A stretch of DNA of 64,000 bases, taken from assembly GCF_000166135.1 (NCBI RefSeq), contig NC_014666.1, positions 3,968,001 to 4,032,000 on the forward strand. The letters are read 5' to 3'. This stretch comes from Pseudofrankia inefficax. Its GTDB lineage: Bacteria; Actinomycetota; Actinomycetes; Frankiales; Frankiaceae. The position numbers and the translations under genes were made by a program. Within the stretch, counting starts at the first letter, position 1. The number at the start of each line of letters is the position of its first letter. Below, piece after piece: positions 44,968 to 53,082 of the stretch. The notes beneath the pieces are model-generated. The model was not told the origin of the DNA. It worked only from the letters and a program-made list of their open reading frames with translations, and did no database searches.

Positions 44968-46844
44968 CGAGACCCGCGGCGGACCAACCTGACGGCACGC
45001 GCCGGCCGGTACGGATCGCCAACTGCTCAGGCTTCTACGGTGACCGGCTCGACGCGGCCCGCCTCATGGTCGACGGCGGCCCGATCGACGTACTCACCGG
45101 CGACTACCTCGCCGAGCTGACGATGCTCATCCTCTGGAAGACCAGGGGCCGGCCCGGGGGGGTCGGCTACGCTCGCACCTTTCTCGCCCAGGTCGAGGAC
45201 GTCCTCGGGAACTGCCTGGACCGTGGCATCAGGATCGTCGCCAACGCCGGCGGGCTCGACCCGGCCGGCCTCGCCGCGAAGGTCCGCGCGGTCGCCGCGG
45301 ACCTCGGCCTGCGCCCGAACATCGCCTACGTCACAGGCGACAACCTGATCGACCGGATTGGCGCGCTGCAGGCCGCCGGCGAGCCGTTCGCCCATCTGGA
45401 CACCGGCCGCCGCCTCGCCGACGCGGGCGTTGAACCGGTCACGGCGAACGCCTACCTCGGCGGCTGGGGCATCGCCGCCGCGCTGTCCAGTGGCGCGGAC
45501 GTGGTCATCGCCCCGAGGGTCACCGATGCCTCGCTCGTACTCGGCCCGGCCGCCTGGTGGCACGACTGGCGGCGCGGCGACTGGGACCGTCTCGCGGGCG
45601 CGGTCGCCGCCGGGCACGTCATCGAGTGCGGCCCGCAAGCCTGCGGCGGCAACTACCCCTTCCTCGACGAGGTGACCGACGGCGGCTATCCCGGCTTCCC
45701 CATCGCCGAGGTCGCCGCCGACGGCAGCAGCGTCATCACCAAGCACCCCGGCACCGGCGGTGCGGTGACCGCCGGCACGGTCACCGCGCAGCTGCTCTAC
45801 GAGATCGCGGCGCCCGCCTACGCGAACCCCGACGTCACCGCGCACTTCGACACGACGCGCCTGACCCACGAGGGCTCCGACAGGGTGCGGCTCGCCGCGA
45901 CGCGGGGCACGCCGCCCTCCGGCCAACTCAAGGTCGCGATGAACTACCTCGGCGGTTATCGCAACACCGTCACCATGGTCATCACCGGTCTCGACATCGA
46001 AGAGAAGGCCAGCCGGGCGCGCCGGGAACTGTTCGACGGCCTGGGAGGGGAGAGCGGCTTCGACGCCGTCGACGTCCAGCTCCTGCGTTTCGATCAGCCG
46101 GATGCCGCGTCGAACGCGTTGGCGACCGCCCACCTGCGGATCACCGTCAAGGACCGGGACGCCACGAAGGCCGGCCGGCGATTCTCGGACGCGGCCAACA
46201 GCCTCTTCCTCGGTGGCTACGCCGGCTTCCACACCACCACACCGCCCGGCGACGCGAGCGCCTTCGGGGTCTACTGGCCCACGCTCATCGCCCGCGACGC
46301 CGTCGCGCAGACGGTCGTCCTCGACGACGCGACCACCCTGGCGATTCCCCACAGTCCCTCCGCTCCCCACAGTCCCTCCGCGGGCCACAGTCCCTCCGCT
46401 CCCCACAGTCCCTCCGCGGGCCACGCCGAAGCCGTCCAACCTACGGCGCCTGCCGTCCCCGCGGTCTGCGGCGGCGCGACGATGCGGGTGCCACTGGGCC
46501 GGATTGTCGGTGCGCGCTCGGGTGACAAGGGCGGCAACGCCAACGTCGGTCTGTGGGCGCGCACCGACGCGTCCTACCGCTGGCTGGCCGGAGCCCTCAC
46601 CGTCGAGACGTTCCGCGCCCTGCTTCCTGAGGCGCACGGCCTGCCTGTCCATCGGTTTGAGCTGGCGAACCTTCGAGCACTGAACTTCGTCGTCGTCGGC
46701 CTGCTGGGCGACGGCGTCGCGTCCAGTGTCCGGGTCGACCCACAGGCCAAAGGGCTCGGCGAGTACGTACGCTCCCGATTCATGGACATCCCCGCGGTCC
46801 TTCTGGAGACCGCCCGGCCCGGATCACGGGCGATCGCCCCGTGA
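44964..46844 (+). CDS. AtuA-like acyclic terpene utilization protein (DUF1446)
   Basis: A 626-residue protein. The N-terminal DUF1446 domain spans about 16-455: RIANCSGFYGDRLDAARLMV, DYLAELTMLIL, ANAGGLDP, ECGPQACGGNYPFLDEV. A Ser/Pro/His linker (about 460-495) contains four 6-residue repeats. The C-terminal ferredoxin-like domain begins PLGRIVGARSGDKGGNANVG. AtuA is required for citronellol/geraniol growth in Pseudomonas, with unknown chemistry. Here it shares an operon with a carboxylase, as in the Atu and Liu pathways. The start overlaps the TIGR03084 stop. Confidence 0.9.
   Translation: MTRPAADQPDGTRRPVRIANCSGFYGDRLDAARLMVDGGPIDVLTGDYLAELTMLILWKTRGRPGGVGYARTFLAQVEDVLGNCLDRGIRIVANAGGLDPAGLAAKVRAVAADLGLRPNIAYVTGDNLIDRIGALQAAGEPFAHLDTGRRLADAGVEPVTANAYLGGWGIAAALSSGADVVIAPRVTDASLVLGPAAWWHDWRRGDWDRLAGAVAAGHVIECGPQACGGNYPFLDEVTDGGYPGFPIAEVAADGSSVITKHPGTGGAVTAGTVTAQLLYEIAAPAYANPDVTAHFDTTRLTHEGSDRVRLAATRGTPPSGQLKVAMNYLGGYRNTVTMVITGLDIEEKASRARRELFDGLGGESGFDAVDVQLLRFDQPDAASNALATAHLRITVKDRDATKAGRRFSDAANSLFLGGYAGFHTTTPPGDASAFGVYWPTLIARDAVAQTVVLDDATTLAIPHSPSAPHSPSAGHSPSAPHSPSAGHAEAVQPTAPAVPAVCGGATMRVPLGRIVGARSGDKGGNANVGLWARTDASYRWLAGALTVETFRALLPEAHGLPVHRFELANLRALNFVVVGLLGDGVASSVRVDPQAKGLGEYVRSRFMDIPAVLLETARPGSRAIAP
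46350..46421 (+). repeat. In-frame 18-bp tandem repeat (4 copies, ABAB) inside the AtuA-like gene
   Basis: Four 18-bp units starting CACAGTCCCTCCGC alternate between endings TCCC and GGGC, so a 36-bp unit is present twice. They encode HSPSAP, HSPSAG, HSPSAP, HSPSAG in the linker between the two AtuA domains. Near-identity at DNA level points to recent expansion. Confidence 0.9.
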
Positions 46845-47440
46845 CGCAGCAGACGGGCAGCCGGGTGCGCGATCCGGAACGCCGGGAGAAGATCCTCGCC
46901 GCGGCGACCGAGCTGATCGCCGCCCGTGGCTACCACGCGGTCACGATGGCGGAGATCGGCCGAGAAGCCGGGATCGTCGGCTCCGGCGTGTACCGGCACT
47001 TCACGGGCAAGGCCGAGGTGCTTTCCGCTCTCCTCGATCAGACCCTGGCCACCTTGCTCGCCGACGCCGCGCGGATCATCGACGCGGGCCACGACAGCGC
47101 GACCACGATCCGGATGCTGGTCCGCTCCCAGGTCGACTTCTCGATCGACAACAGGGACATGGTCCGCCTCTACCGGCAGGAGGCCCCGACGCTGCCCGCC
47201 GAGGATGGACGCCGACTCCGTCGCGCCCAGCGCCACTACAACGAGGAGTGGGCCGCCACGGTCAGCGAGCTACGCCCCGATCTGAACGACGCCGAGACGG
47301 CCGCCCTCGTTCAGGCCGCGATCGCCGCGATCCAGTCGGTCGTCACCTACGACAGTGGACTACCGCGTGCCGATCTCGTCCCGCTGCTCACCACAGCCGC
47401 CCTTTCCTGCCTGGGCCTGGGAGGACTGGGTGACAGATGA
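46841..47440 (+). CDS. TetR family transcriptional regulator
   Basis: A 199-residue TetR protein with HTH from RREKILAAATELIAARGYHAVTMAEIGREAG to SGVYRHFTGKAEVLSALL (about residues 15-62). It belongs to the group with a C-terminal TetR_C domain used for CoA-ester sensing in actinobacterial lipid catabolism (KstR2-like in style). GTG start overlaps the AtuA-like stop (GTGA), so it is made with the operon it probably represses through the TAGTGA sites. Confidence 0.9.
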   Translation: MTQQTGSRVRDPERREKILAAATELIAARGYHAVTMAEIGREAGIVGSGVYRHFTGKAEVLSALLDQTLATLLADAARIIDAGHDSATTIRMLVRSQVDFSIDNRDMVRLYRQEAPTLPAEDGRRLRRAQRHYNEEWAATVSELRPDLNDAETAALVQAAIAAIQSVVTYDSGLPRADLVPLLTTAALSCLGLGGLGDR

Positions 47441-47534
47441 ACAATTCTCACTGTGAGCCGCTGGCCCGACGCCGTCATCGCCCAGCCGCGGGCCAAGACT
47501 AGAGTGACATATGGCGCATAGTGAAAACTATTGT

Positions 47535-47596
47535 CATGGCGGTCATGGCGGGCATGGCGGTCATGGGGGTCATGGCGGTCAGGCGGTCATGGCGGG
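47535..47596 (+). repeat. 9-bp tandem repeat CATGGCGGT upstream of the P450 gene
   Basis: Five in-register 9-bp units (47535-47579), with one or two substitutions, then a degenerate copy and a sixth unit at 47588-47596. If translated from the in-frame ATG at 47511 they encode a (HGG)n tract joined to the P450 N-terminus. Otherwise they are 5' untranslated sequence. Also note ATAGT-GAAA-ACTAT just before, at 47518-47531. Confidence 0.85.
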
Positions 47597-47639
47597 AGGG
47601 TGCGCCGCTGGCGAGTCGACGCAACGGGACGGGATAGCG

Positions 47640-48917
47640 ATGACCTACCTATCCAGCAAGCATCCGGCGGTGCCGTACGGCGAGACGCGCCGCCGCGGGG
47701 TGCCTGCCGCACGGTATCCGGCGCATTCCGACGCGCCTCGGCTCTACGGTCCTGGCGTCAGCCAGAGTCTCGCCGCGCTGTACCGGCAGCTGCGCGCCGA
47801 GCACGGGGTTGTCGCACCCGTTCTGCTCGAGGGGGACATTCCGGCCTGGCTCGTGCTCGGGTACCGGGAGGCGCGTTTCGTCGCCAGCCGCGGCGAGCTC
47901 TTCGACCGAGACTCCGCTCGCTGGAACGCCTGGGACCTGGTTCCACCAGGGTGGCCCCTGCTGCCAGCCGTCGGTAAGGCCGATTCGGTGATGTGGGTGA
48001 GCGGCGCCGAGCACGCCCGCCGCTCCGGTGCCATTCACGACGTGCTTACCGAGGTCGACCTCTTCGAGCTGCGGTCGCGATGCGCGCGGATCGCGGACGA
48101 GCTGGTCGACCGGTTCGCGGACACCGGCGAGGCTGAGCTGATGTACCAGTACGCCCACGTGCTGCCCGCGCGGGCGATCGCCGGGATCCTCGGCATCCCG
48201 GCGCACGAGACGGCAGCGGTTGTGCTCGACCTCGTGCGGATCCTCGACCAGGGCCCGGACGCGCTCGACGCGCACGGCCGGATCAGCGCGCTGCTGGCTC
48301 GACTCGTCGCGCAGCGGCGCGCGGCACCCGGGCGCGATGTCATCTCCCGGCTGGTCGCGCATCCGGCGGCGCTGTCGGACGAGGAGGCGATCCAGGACAT
48401 CTTCGTGCTGGTCGGCGCCGGTCAGCAGCCGACCGCGTACTGGATCGGGAACACGTTGCGGCTCCTGCTCTCCGACGACCGGTTCGCGACGACCCTCGCC
48501 GGCGGTCGGCGCAGCGTCGGCCAGGCGATGGCCGAGGTGCTCTGGGAGGACCCGCCGGTCGCGAACTTCACCGGCCGCTGGGCGGTGCGGTCCACTCAGC
48601 TGGGCGGGCAGCGTATCCAGGCCGGCGACATGCTCGTTCTCGGCGTCGCCGCGGCCAACGTCGACCCGACGATCCGCCCCGACGCCTGTGTCGGCTCCGC
48701 GGGCAACCAAGCCCACCTGGCGTTCGGCCACGGCGAGCATCGATGCCCCGTGCCCGCCGAGGAACTCGCCGAGGCCATCGCCGAAACGGCTGTGGAGGTC
48801 CTCCTCGACCGGCTCCCAGACATCACGCTGGCCATCCCGGCCCACCACCTCGTCTGGACGCCCGCCGTGTGGGTTCGCGGCCTCGCCGCCCTGCCCACCA
48901 CCTTCACCGCCGTCTGA
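47640..48917 (+). CDS. Cytochrome P450, CYP157-like, lacking the ExxR motif
   Basis: A 425-residue P450. The heme loop is FGHGEHRCPVP with Cys369. The I-helix reads LVGAGQQPTA (257-266), without the usual Thr pair. The K-helix, where nearly all P450s have ExxR, reads EVLW (299-302), followed by EDPPVANFTGRWA. These features match CYP157-family P450s of Streptomyces, known for lacking ExxR and often part of conservons; no conservon genes are present here. ATG at 47640 follows GGGACGGG; an in-frame ATG at 47511 would add a Gly/His-rich 43-residue leader. Confidence 0.9.
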   Translation: MTYLSSKHPAVPYGETRRRGVPAARYPAHSDAPRLYGPGVSQSLAALYRQLRAEHGVVAPVLLEGDIPAWLVLGYREARFVASRGELFDRDSARWNAWDLVPPGWPLLPAVGKADSVMWVSGAEHARRSGAIHDVLTEVDLFELRSRCARIADELVDRFADTGEAELMYQYAHVLPARAIAGILGIPAHETAAVVLDLVRILDQGPDALDAHGRISALLARLVAQRRAAPGRDVISRLVAHPAALSDEEAIQDIFVLVGAGQQPTAYWIGNTLRLLLSDDRFATTLAGGRRSVGQAMAEVLWEDPPVANFTGRWAVRSTQLGGQRIQAGDMLVLGVAAANVDPTIRPDACVGSAGNQAHLAFGHGEHRCPVPAEELAEAIAETAVEVLLDRLPDITLAIPAHHLVWTPAVWVRGLAALPTTFTAV

Positions 48918-49259
48918 CCGCCGGGCTCACTGTCAGTAGCCTTCCGACCGCGCACCTACCCGCGCGTGACCTCGCCCAGGGCTTCCCGCCCACGCTGCTC
49001 ACCAGCGGCACCCGCGACCTGTTCCCGTCGAACACGACGCCGGCCTGCCGCTCCCCGGCTACCCGTGTGTTTGAGATCAGCATGCGAGGGCGCGGGGCGG
49101 ACGTCGCGGCGGCCGACAGGCCCGGTCGGCGTCGCGTCGCGCGGTGATCCAGCTCCAGGCGGTCTACCGACGTCGTCCGGCGACCGCTGGACAGCGAAAC
49201 CATAAAGCTGTTTAGGATATGCACGCGGAGGTCCCCGGGACGCACTTTCTGGAGCTGGT
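48918..49259. other. 342-nt intergenic region with gene debris
   Basis: Contains an esterase remnant at 48935-49044. From 49195 to 49225 it is AT-rich (CATAAAGCTGTTTAGGATAT), probably the promoter of the oxidoreductase operon starting at 49260. Nothing else recognised. Confidence 0.5.
48935..49044 (+). pseudogene. Alpha/beta hydrolase (HSL-type esterase) fragment
   Basis: One plus-strand frame reads ARDLAQGFPPTLLTSGTRDL then FPSNT, the piece around the catalytic Asp of HSL-type esterases (usual wording GFPPTLLTSGTRDLLLSNTVR). There is no nucleophile region before it and no His region after it, and the frame then loses similarity. A decayed gene end. Confidence 0.6.
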
Positions 49260-50330
49260 ATGTCACTGCGGGTCATTCAGTTCGCGACCGGGAACGTCGG
49301 GCGTCATGCTCTGCGCTCGATCATCAACCGGCCGGGTCTGGAACTGGTGGGGGTGCACGCCAGCAGCCCCGAGAAGGTAGGACGGGACGCGGCCGAGCTC
49401 AGCGGCCTCGAGACCCCGACCGGCATCGTGGCGACCAACGACCTCGAGGCGCTGTTGGCACTGAAGGCCGACTGCGTCGTCTACACGTCGCAGGCGGAGA
49501 CGCGTCCGCAGGCCGCCCTCGCCGACATCACGGCCTTCCTCGCCGCGGGCACCAATGTCGTGGCGACGTCTCTGGTCTGGCTCGTCTATCCGCCCCATGC
49601 CGATGCCTGGCTGCGCGAGCCGATCGAGGCGGCCTGCGCGGCCGGGGGCAGCACCATGTACGTGAACGGCATCGACCCCGGCTTCTCCGGTGACCTCTTG
49701 CCCCTCGCGGCGCTGAGCCTGACCGAGCGGGCCGACGAGATCCTGGTGCAGGAGATCTTCGACTACGGCTCGTACGAGGACGCCGAGTTCACCGGAGCGA
49801 GCTTCGGGTTCGGCGCCCCGCCGGACGTCGTGCCCACCCTGTTCCTGCCCGGCGTGCTCGCGTCGATCTGGGGCGGTCCCGTCCGGCTACTGGCGGACCA
49901 GCTCGGGGTGCAGATTGAGGAGCTCCGCGAACGGCACGAGACCTGGACCGCCACGCGGACCATCACCTGCGCGATGATGACCGTCGAGCCGGGCCAGGTC
50001 GCGGCCGCCCGTTTTGCCGTCGAGGGCTTCGTGCGCGGGCGCCCCGCGATCGTCATGGAGCACGTGAACCGGCTGACCTCCCAGGCCGCGCCCGAATGGC
50101 CGTTTCCGCCCGAGGGGCGGCCGGGCGTGCACCGGGTCGTGATCAAGGGTGTGCCGGGTGTCGAGATCAACACCCACGTCGGCGGCGGGCGCATCGATCA
50201 CAACGAGGCGGGTGTCATCGCGACGGCGGCCAAGGCCGTGAACGCGATCCCCGCGGTGTGCGCGGCGTCTCCGGGGCTCACGCACCTGTCCGAGCTTCCG
50301 GTCGCCCAGGCTCACGGCCTCATGTCGTGA
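49260..50330 (+). CDS. DAP-dehydrogenase/DHDPR-like NAD(P)-dependent oxidoreductase (paralogue 1)
   Basis: A 356-residue Rossmann-fold protein of the group annotated as dihydrodipicolinate reductase-like or NAD(P)H-dependent amine dehydrogenase-like (DAP_DH_C). It starts RVIQFATGNVGRHALRSI, has ALKADCVVYTSQ at the end of the cofactor domain, then GSTMYVNGIDPGFSGDLLPL and a C-terminal AVNAIPAVCAASPGLTHLSELP. GGAG lies before the ATG. First of four paralogues within 10.7 kb. Natural substrates are unknown; an imine or keto group is expected from the fold. Confidence 0.85.
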   Translation: MSLRVIQFATGNVGRHALRSIINRPGLELVGVHASSPEKVGRDAAELSGLETPTGIVATNDLEALLALKADCVVYTSQAETRPQAALADITAFLAAGTNVVATSLVWLVYPPHADAWLREPIEAACAAGGSTMYVNGIDPGFSGDLLPLAALSLTERADEILVQEIFDYGSYEDAEFTGASFGFGAPPDVVPTLFLPGVLASIWGGPVRLLADQLGVQIEELRERHETWTATRTITCAMMTVEPGQVAAARFAVEGFVRGRPAIVMEHVNRLTSQAAPEWPFPPEGRPGVHRVVIKGVPGVEINTHVGGGRIDHNEAGVIATAAKAVNAIPAVCAASPGLTHLSELPVAQAHGLMS

Positions 50331-51040
50331 CACCGCGCACCACGCGTCGCCTCGGGCCGATCCCGCCGACCCGGCCCGCGAGCGGGGCACAGGAACGCGG
50401 CGAGCGGACGCGGGCTCTGATCATGGACGAGACCGTGCGCTGCGTGGTCGAGGAAGGCTTCGCCGCCGCCAGTGCCCAGCACATCGCCGAGCGCGCCGGC
50501 GTCACCTGGGGCGTGATCCAGTACCACTTCGGGGACCGTAACGGTCTGCTGACCGCGGTCGTCGAGGCGAGCTTCGCCGAGCTTCGCCAGCGGATGGCCG
50601 CTGTCGGGGTGTCGGTGGGCTCCACGCGCGAGCAGGTCAGCGCACTCGTCGAAGCCGCCTGGGCCGTGTTCTGCACACCGGCGTCGCGAGCGAGCCTGGA
50701 GATCGCCGTCGCGACCCGCAGCCAACGTGACGCGGCGACGAGCGAGCATTTCGCCCTGATCGCGGCAGAGCTGGCGCGCCTCGGCGAGGAACTGATCGCC
50801 GAACGGCGGCACCGGGGCGACGCCCGGGCCGTCGGCCACCTGCTCTGGGCGGCGCTGCGCGGGCTCGTCTTCGCCCAGCTGGCCACGCGCGAGCCGCTCG
50901 ACACCTCCCGCGAGCGCGCGGCGCTGGTCGACCTGCTTGTCGCGCACCTGGAGCCCGGCCTCGACGGCGCGGCCCGCGCGGATGCTCACCTGGACGGAGA
51001 CTCCTCCCGGGCCGCCTGGCAGCTTACGGAGCAGCCATGA
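50327..51040 (+). CDS. TetR family transcriptional regulator
   Basis: A 237-residue TetR protein with HTH from RTRALIMDETVRCVVEEGFAAASAQHIAERAG to WGVIQYHFGDRNGLLTAVV (about residues 27-78), after a basic Pro/Arg-rich N-terminal tail. It is encoded inside the operon: GTG overlaps the stop of paralogue 1 and its stop overlaps the SDR start. Probably represses this operon. Confidence 0.9.
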   Translation: MTPRTTRRLGPIPPTRPASGAQERGERTRALIMDETVRCVVEEGFAAASAQHIAERAGVTWGVIQYHFGDRNGLLTAVVEASFAELRQRMAAVGVSVGSTREQVSALVEAAWAVFCTPASRASLEIAVATRSQRDAATSEHFALIAAELARLGEELIAERRHRGDARAVGHLLWAALRGLVFAQLATREPLDTSRERAALVDLLVAHLEPGLDGAARADAHLDGDSSRAAWQLTEQP

Positions 51041-51903
51041 CGAAACCGGACCGTCAGCACGCCGGGATTCTCGCTGACGAGATGACCGGTATCGCCGGCT
51101 TGGCGAGCGGGCAAGGCCCGGCCCTGTTCCAGGCCGGGAAGGTCGCGGTGGTGACCGGGATCGGGCCGGGCATGGGGCGCAGCATCGCGCTGGGATTCGC
51201 CCGGGCCGGCGTCGACGTCGTGCTCGCGGCGCGGCGGGCGGACCGGCTGGCGGCGGTGGCCGACGAGATCCGGGCCCTCGGCCGCGAGCCGGTGGCCGTG
51301 CCGACGGACATCACCGACGCGGGCGCCTGCCAGCGCCTGGTCGACGCGGCGGTCGACCGGTTCGGCGGCGTCGACATCCTCGTGCAGAACGGCCATCACG
51401 AAGGCGACTGGCAGCCCGTCCTCACCGCCGACCCGCAGGTGTGGCGGGGCATCTTCGAGGTCAACCTGTTCGGCGCGTTGCATCTGGTGCAGGCCGCGGT
51501 GCCCGTGATGAGCGAGCGCGGCGGCGGCTCGGTCATCCTGGTCAACTCGGGAGCCGCGGTCCGAACGCCGGCCACGATGGGCGCCTACTCGACGTCGAAG
51601 GCGGCGCTCGCGGCACTGACGCGGACGCTCGCGCTGGAGGTCGGTGCCGCCGGCGTCCGGGTGAACGGCGTCTTCCTCGGCCCGGTGCTGGGGGAGAACC
51701 TCGAGCGTCTCGGCGCCGGCGCGGCGGCGGCCGCGGGCACCAGCGTCGAGGAGTGGCTGGAGACGAAGGCGACGGAGATGCCGCTGGGCGTCGTCCCGTC
51801 GCCCGACCAGTGCGCCGGAGCGGTTCTTTTCCTCGCGTCCGACCTGGCCAGCGTCATCACTGGCCAGCACCTCGCCGTCAACGGAGGCCAGTGGCTGACA
51901 TGA
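51037..51903 (+). CDS. SDR family oxidoreductase
   Basis: A 288-residue short-chain dehydrogenase with a 30-residue N-terminal extension before TGIGPGMGRSIA. The usual NNAG reads QNGHH; the active site is LVNSGAAV..YSTSKAA. It ends GQHLAVNGGQWLT. Starts and ends with ATGA overlaps, linking it tightly to the TetR and paralogue 2 genes. Confidence 0.87.
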   Translation: MTKPDRQHAGILADEMTGIAGLASGQGPALFQAGKVAVVTGIGPGMGRSIALGFARAGVDVVLAARRADRLAAVADEIRALGREPVAVPTDITDAGACQRLVDAAVDRFGGVDILVQNGHHEGDWQPVLTADPQVWRGIFEVNLFGALHLVQAAVPVMSERGGGSVILVNSGAAVRTPATMGAYSTSKAALAALTRTLALEVGAAGVRVNGVFLGPVLGENLERLGAGAAAAAGTSVEEWLETKATEMPLGVVPSPDQCAGAVLFLASDLASVITGQHLAVNGGQWLT

Positions 51904-53009
51904 GTGCCTCAACGGTGACCGACTTACCTGGGCGTTCTTACCGGGTCATCCAGTGGGCGACGGGCTCGATCGGCCGGATCGCGATCCGGCACTTCGTCGA
52001 CACCCCTGGTTACGAGCTGGTCGGCGTCTATGTCACCAACGCGGAGAAGGTCGACGTCGACGCGGGAACGCTCGCGGGTATCGACCCCGTCGGGGTTGCC
52101 GCGACCGGGTCCGTGGCCGACGTCCTCGCGCTGGACGCGGACTGCGTGAACTACGCGCCGCTGTACGCCGACGTCGACGAGATGTGCCAGATCCTGCGGT
52201 CGGGCAAGAGCATCGTCACGCCGACGGGCTGGGTGTTCCCGGCCGGCCTCGCGAACCAGGAGCCGGTCGGACGGCTCGCCGCGGCCTGCCATGACGGCGG
52301 TAGCTCCCTGTTCGGCGCCGGCATTCATCCGGGCTTCTCGGGCGACCTGCTGCCGCTGACCGTCGCGAGGCTGTGCACCCGCATCGACCGGGTCACCGTC
52401 CAGGAGGTAGCCGACCTCGCCCTCCATCCCTCGCCCGCGATGACCTTCGACGGCCTCGGCTTCGGCCGCGACCCCGACGACGCGCGCGAGCACCCCAGCC
52501 CCCTGATCCACACGATGGAGGACATCTTCCGCGAGTCGATGGCGCTGCTGGCCGAAGGCCTCGGAGTCACCGTCGACGAGTACACGACCGACTTCGACGT
52601 CGCGGTGGCGAAGACCGACCTGACCGTGCGGTCGGGCGAGATTCCCGCCGGAACCGTCGGGGGCATGCGTCACGAGTGGATCGCCCGGGCCGGCGGCCGG
52701 CCCGTGATCGTCTTTCGCAGCTTCTGGAAGATGTCCGACGACCTGGAGCCGAACTGGGGCTACGGGACCGTCAAGTACACGGTCAGCATCGAAGGCGAGC
52801 CGTCGACCACCCTCACCCTCGAACCGTCCCGCAGACACCCAGACGGAGACGAGGGCTACTGGGGCCGTGTCTGGACCGCGATGAACGCCGTCAACGCGAT
52901 CCCGGCCGTCTGCGCCGCCCCGCCGGGCATCCACACCCACCTGGATCTGCCGCTCGTGCGCCCGCCGGGACGCGTCCGGCCCGAGCCGTCCACCGTCGTG
53001 CGGTCCTGA
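51900..53009 (+). CDS. DAP-dehydrogenase/DHDPR-like oxidoreductase (paralogue 2)
   Basis: A 369-residue member of the same group as paralogue 1: YRVIQWATGSIGRIAIRHF, LDADCVNYAPLY, GSSLFGAGIHPGFSGDLLPL and AVNAIPAVCAAPPGIHTHLDLP. The middle contains the insert EHPSPLIHTMEDIFRESMALL. The ATG overlaps the SDR stop. Presumably acts in the same pathway as that SDR. Confidence 0.85.
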   Translation: MSASTVTDLPGRSYRVIQWATGSIGRIAIRHFVDTPGYELVGVYVTNAEKVDVDAGTLAGIDPVGVAATGSVADVLALDADCVNYAPLYADVDEMCQILRSGKSIVTPTGWVFPAGLANQEPVGRLAAACHDGGSSLFGAGIHPGFSGDLLPLTVARLCTRIDRVTVQEVADLALHPSPAMTFDGLGFGRDPDDAREHPSPLIHTMEDIFRESMALLAEGLGVTVDEYTTDFDVAVAKTDLTVRSGEIPAGTVGGMRHEWIARAGGRPVIVFRSFWKMSDDLEPNWGYGTVKYTVSIEGEPSTTLTLEPSRRHPDGDEGYWGRVWTAMNAVNAIPAVCAAPPGIHTHLDLPLVRPPGRVRPEPSTVVRS

Positions 53010-53082
53010 CCCCCACCGCGACTACTCCAAGACCGCAAGCCCCCTGCGCGCCGACCGGCGCCGACGGATCGGTAGGACAGAC

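Noticed and set aside
46350-46421. Possible CRISPR-like array
   Set aside because: Units are contiguous with no spacers and lie in frame inside a gene.
47535-47596. Possible CRISPR or iteron cluster
   Set aside because: Units of 9 bp without spacers, no replication or cas gene nearby; a simple tandem repeat.
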